35,781 nucleotides of DNA, from NCBI RefSeq assembly GCF_000520595.1, contig NZ_KI915003.1, positions 11,108-46,888 on the forward strand, written 5' to 3'. The position numbers and the translations under genes were made by a program. The notes under the pieces are model-generated. The model made no database searches. It was not told where the DNA came from and worked only from the letters and a program-made list of their open reading frames with translations. This stretch comes from Arthrobacter sp. H5. Lineage in GTDB: Bacteria; Actinomycetota; Actinomycetes; Actinomycetales; Micrococcaceae. The first letter of the stretch is position 1; each line of letters starts with the position of its first letter. Positions 33,466 to 35,781 of the stretch are shown here, piece by piece.

Positions 33466-34394
33466 ACACCGCCACGGCAGCCATTCCAACAACACGCACG
33501 ACGGCGGCACTCGCCTCCGCAACCAGTGTCACCAAGACCTTCGGCGGCACCCCCGCCCTGAGTGGTGTCAGCCTGGACATCCATTGCGGTGAGTCGGTGG
33601 GGTTGCTCGGACCCAACGGTGCAGGCAAGTCCACACTCATTGGGCTTTTCTGTGGACTCCGCCGCCCCGATTCCGGTTCCGTGGAGCTTTTCGGCCGGAA
33701 CCCCTCGAACCCCCACGCCCGGCTTCGGCTGGGAACCACACCCCAGGCAACCTCCGTTCCGCAGACCCTCAAGGTCCGGGAAACGGTCGACTTTGTTTCC
33801 GCCCACTACGCGGATCCCATCCCGACGGCCAGACTCCTGGCGGATTTTGGTCTGGTCGGCATGGCGGACAAGCAGTGCGGCGGACTCTCCGGCGGCCAGC
33901 AGCGCCGCCTGCTCGTGGCGCTTGCCCTGGTGGGCCGGCCGGATCTTGTCATCCTCGATGAACCCACCACCGGGTTGGACGTCGACGCCCGTGAGACCCT
34001 CTGGACCCGGCTCCGCGAGTATCGGAACAACGGCGGGACGCTGCTGATCACCAGTCATTACCTCGAGGAAATCCAGACACTTAGCAGCCGCGTGGTGGTC
34101 ATTGACCACGGCGCCGTCATCGCGGACGGCACAGTGGAGCAGATCCGGGGCCGCGTGGCAGTGAGCAAGGTGTCCTTCCGAACGGAGCTGCCGCCGTCGT
34201 CGTTCGCTTCCCTGCCGCACGCCGTGGGCGTTGAAACGCACGACGACGACCGCGTCACCATCGTCACTCGGGACGCCGATGCCACTGTCCGCACCCTGGT
34301 TGAGCAGCGACTCCCGTTCTCCGGGCTCGAAGTGCACGGCGCCAGCCTTGAAGAAGCCTTTCTCGCCCTGACCTCTAAGCTGAAGTTACGTTAG
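33462..34394 (+). CDS. ABC transporter ATP-binding protein
   Basis: A 310-residue ATPase of the CcmA/DrrA-like exporter type. The Walker A GPNGAGKST lies near residue 50. The signature LSGGQQRRL, Walker B LVILDEPTTGLD and switch histidine ITSHY follow in order, then a C-terminal accessory domain (about 225-310). Such ATPases pair with an ABC-2 permease encoded next door, but here a terminator and an IS transposase follow at once. The last residues (SKLKLR) may already come from IS sequence. The start overlaps the regulator stop (ATGA). Confidence 0.92.
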   Translation: MNTATAAIPTTRTTAALASATSVTKTFGGTPALSGVSLDIHCGESVGLLGPNGAGKSTLIGLFCGLRRPDSGSVELFGRNPSNPHARLRLGTTPQATSVPQTLKVRETVDFVSAHYADPIPTARLLADFGLVGMADKQCGGLSGGQQRRLLVALALVGRPDLVILDEPTTGLDVDARETLWTRLREYRNNGGTLLITSHYLEEIQTLSSRVVVIDHGAVIADGTVEQIRGRVAVSKVSFRTELPPSSFASLPHAVGVETHDDDRVTIVTRDADATVRTLVEQRLPFSGLEVHGASLEEAFLALTSKLKLR

Positions 34395-34398
34395 ACAG

Positions 34399-34439
34399 AA
34401 CGCCAGGAACCCCGGTTTGTCGGGGTTCCTGGCGTTTTT
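34399..34439. terminator. strong rho-independent terminator
   Basis: AACGCCAGGAACCCC (34399-34413) and GGGGTTCCTGGCGTT (34422-34436) form a perfect 15-bp stem with an 8-nt loop and a TTTTT tail on the plus strand. Read leftward the tail is TTCTGTCT, so it could also end the transposase transcript. It may belong to the IS end. Confidence 0.9.
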
Positions 34440-34456
34440 GGGTCCGGGGTGTCTGG

Positions 34457-35781
34457 CTACTTTCTGTGGTTTCGGGCGTGGTGGTCGACGAGGTCCATGG
34501 CCCTGCGTTGGCGGGCTGTGGGGACGGTGAGCAGTTCGAAGGTCAGATCGCTGGCGGGCTCGTGCTGGCCGTTAATGCTGTCGTGCTCCGGGGTCTGTGG
34601 TTTGGTGAGTTTAGTGGTGTTCCGCGTGCGGGTTGCCATGTGAGCCAGGAGGTCCTGGTAGCTGGTGGCGGTGGTCCCGTCGTCGAGTTTTCGGGTACTG
34701 GCCTTGCGCTCCGCGTCCGTGGATCGGGCCACTTTGGTGACCGGTTCCTCAGGTGTTGGACGGTTCTCGTCGGTGAAGGTCAGCGGTGCCCAGGCGGTGC
34801 GTAGGTGCCAGGTGAGGTGGGCTGCGAGCATGCAGAGGAAGACGTGGGCGCGGGTGCGGGGCTCGGTGTAGTGGCGGATCGGACGGATGCCCAAATCCCG
34901 GCTCTTGAGGGTCTTGAAGATCTTCTCCACGTTGGCCAGGGACTTGTAGGTCCGTACCGCTTCGGGGGCGTCCATTGTGGTTTCAGGGACGTTGGTGCGG
35001 ATGACATAGATTCCGTCCAAGTCCGCTTCGCGGGCGATGGATTCGGTGTTGCGTTCATAGGTGAACTTCTTATCGGTGATGACCAGGTGGAAGTGCTTGG
35101 CCATGTTGTAGGTGCCGACGGTCTTTCCGACCCGCACCCCGGTGGTGCCGGCGTTCTTGGAGCGGCCGGCCTGAACCGCTTTCTTGATGGCTTCGAGCTT
35201 CTCTTCGGTGGCCTTGAGCAGTTCGGTGCGCTTGTGGGCGCGCTTTGCTGCCAGGGCGGGGTTGCGACAAGCGATAAGACGTTCGCCCGGGTATTTGGGG
35301 TGGGTGATTTCGGCGAGGTTCTGCTCGTCGAACAGGCTCATCTGCAATGACCCCTCATCGTCGGCGAGCTTCTGGATGTCGGTGTTGCGCAGCGCGGTTA
35401 CCCAGCTGAAGTTGGTGTCCTTTTTGAGGTCTTCCACCCGGGCGTTGGTGATCATGCCGCGGTCCCCGACCATGACCAGGTCATCGACTCCGGAGAGGTC
35501 ATGGATTTCGGAGGCGATCTGGATGAACGCGGCCGGGTCGGCGGTGTTTCCGGGGAACACCCGGACCGCGATGGGCAGCCCTTGGCGGGTGGCGAGCATG
35601 CCGTATTCGATCTGCTCGCACCCGCGTTTCCTGTCCCTCGAATACCCGAATTTGGCCAGTGGGTTGTGGGTTCCGGTGACCCAGGAGGAGGACAGGTCAA
35701 AGAGCGCGAGGCGCTCGGGGTTGTGTTCGGGTCCCAGGTGGGTGCGGGCGAGCTGTTTTTCGATGCGGGGTTGCTGCTCGC
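34457..35781 (-). CDS. IS1634-like transposase (5' part outside the window)
   Basis: The frame runs from the window edge to TAG at 34457, giving 441 residues of a DDE transposase related to the IS1634/IS4 group. Visible catalytic pieces are LALFDLSSSWVTG (first Asp), MVGDRGMITNARV (second Asp) and YKSLANVEKIFKTLKSRDLG, the Y-x-E-x-F-type region carrying the Glu. RGCEQIEYGMLATRQGLPIA links the first two. No stop or frameshift is seen in this part, so the element may be active. The N-terminus and start codon lie beyond 35781. Confidence 0.9.
   Translation of the reverse strand, partial: EQQPRIEKQLARTHLGPEHNPERLALFDLSSSWVTGTHNPLAKFGYSRDRKRGCEQIEYGMLATRQGLPIAVRVFPGNTADPAAFIQIASEIHDLSGVDDLVMVGDRGMITNARVEDLKKDTNFSWVTALRNTDIQKLADDEGSLQMSLFDEQNLAEITHPKYPGERLIACRNPALAAKRAHKRTELLKATEEKLEAIKKAVQAGRSKNAGTTGVRVGKTVGTYNMAKHFHLVITDKKFTYERNTESIAREADLDGIYVIRTNVPETTMDAPEAVRTYKSLANVEKIFKTLKSRDLGIRPIRHYTEPRTRAHVFLCMLAAHLTWHLRTAWAPLTFTDENRPTPEEPVTKVARSTDAERKASTRKLDDGTTATSYQDLLAHMATRTRNTTKLTKPQTPEHDSINGQHEPASDLTFELLTVPTARQRRAMDLVDHHARNHRK

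Larger units (their letters stand above)
34395..35781. mobile_element. insertion sequence, IS1634-like, partial
   Basis: The left boundary is not fixed. It lies between the ABC ATPase C-terminus (about 34380) and the transposase stop (34457), with the terminator hairpin possibly inside the element. Terminal inverted repeats and the target duplication cannot be checked because the other end is outside the window. Confidence 0.7.

Overview
The window is GC-rich actinobacterial chromosome. PurF, PurM, the DUF3073 protein, the septum-formation protein, ClpB and the sterol-carrier-like protein all resemble those of Micrococcaceae (Arthrobacter and relatives). That family placement is from remembered family resemblance and gene order, not from a search. 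No rRNA, tRNA or CRISPR array was seen.

Layout. (1) 95-2250, minus: purD-purC, overlapping by 4 nt. (2) 2378-7265, plus: a membrane-anchored sulfite-oxidase-type molybdoprotein, then a tight cluster of L-asparaginase II, a sterol-carrier-like protein, a DUF2079 membrane protein and a small two-helix membrane protein. (3) 7266-10028: an accessory island between that cluster and purF. It holds a VapBC toxin-antitoxin pair, a GyrI-like protein, a nucleotidyltransferase-fold protein, and two gene stubs (a signal-peptide start and an antisense MNT-type nucleotidyltransferase) that end almost at the purF start codon. (4) 10029-12718: purF-purM. (5) 12938-17693: a DUF3073 protein, a septum-formation-domain protein and clpB with a HAIR-like (HspR) operator. 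(6) 17948-18730: a predicted winged-helix protein carrying three VDAFPQP repeats and a pullulanase X25-like module. It overlaps the convergent aldo/keto reductase gene by 4 nt. (7) 19710-20083: a 23-bp perfect inverted repeat over the reductase start, then remnants of a padR plus HAAS-domain gene pair. (8) 20084-25839: a class B penicillin-binding lipoprotein, a YccF protein, an APC permease and a DEAD-box RNA helicase. (9) 26023-29992: a two-module Lrp/AsnC regulator with a small downstream gene, divergent from an M20 amidohydrolase and an MHS-type transporter; the transporter gene carries a frameshift. (10) 30056-32359: a DJ-1/PfpI protein, trmB and a DinB-like protein. (11) 32360-34394: a 20-bp perfect palindrome, a promoter with two palindromic operators, and an operon of membrane protein, winged-helix regulator and ABC ATPase. 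The first gene is interrupted right after its start by an 8-bp tandem repeat. (12) 34399-35781: a strong terminator and an IS1634-like transposase running off the window.

The most unusual material lies between genes: three long perfect inverted repeats close to gene starts, the octanucleotide array that sets a reading frame, and several -10 boxes placed as for leaderless mRNAs. The purine genes purC, purD, purF and purM supply de novo IMP synthesis steps. The purF-purM pair appears to have lost its native upstream region to the island.
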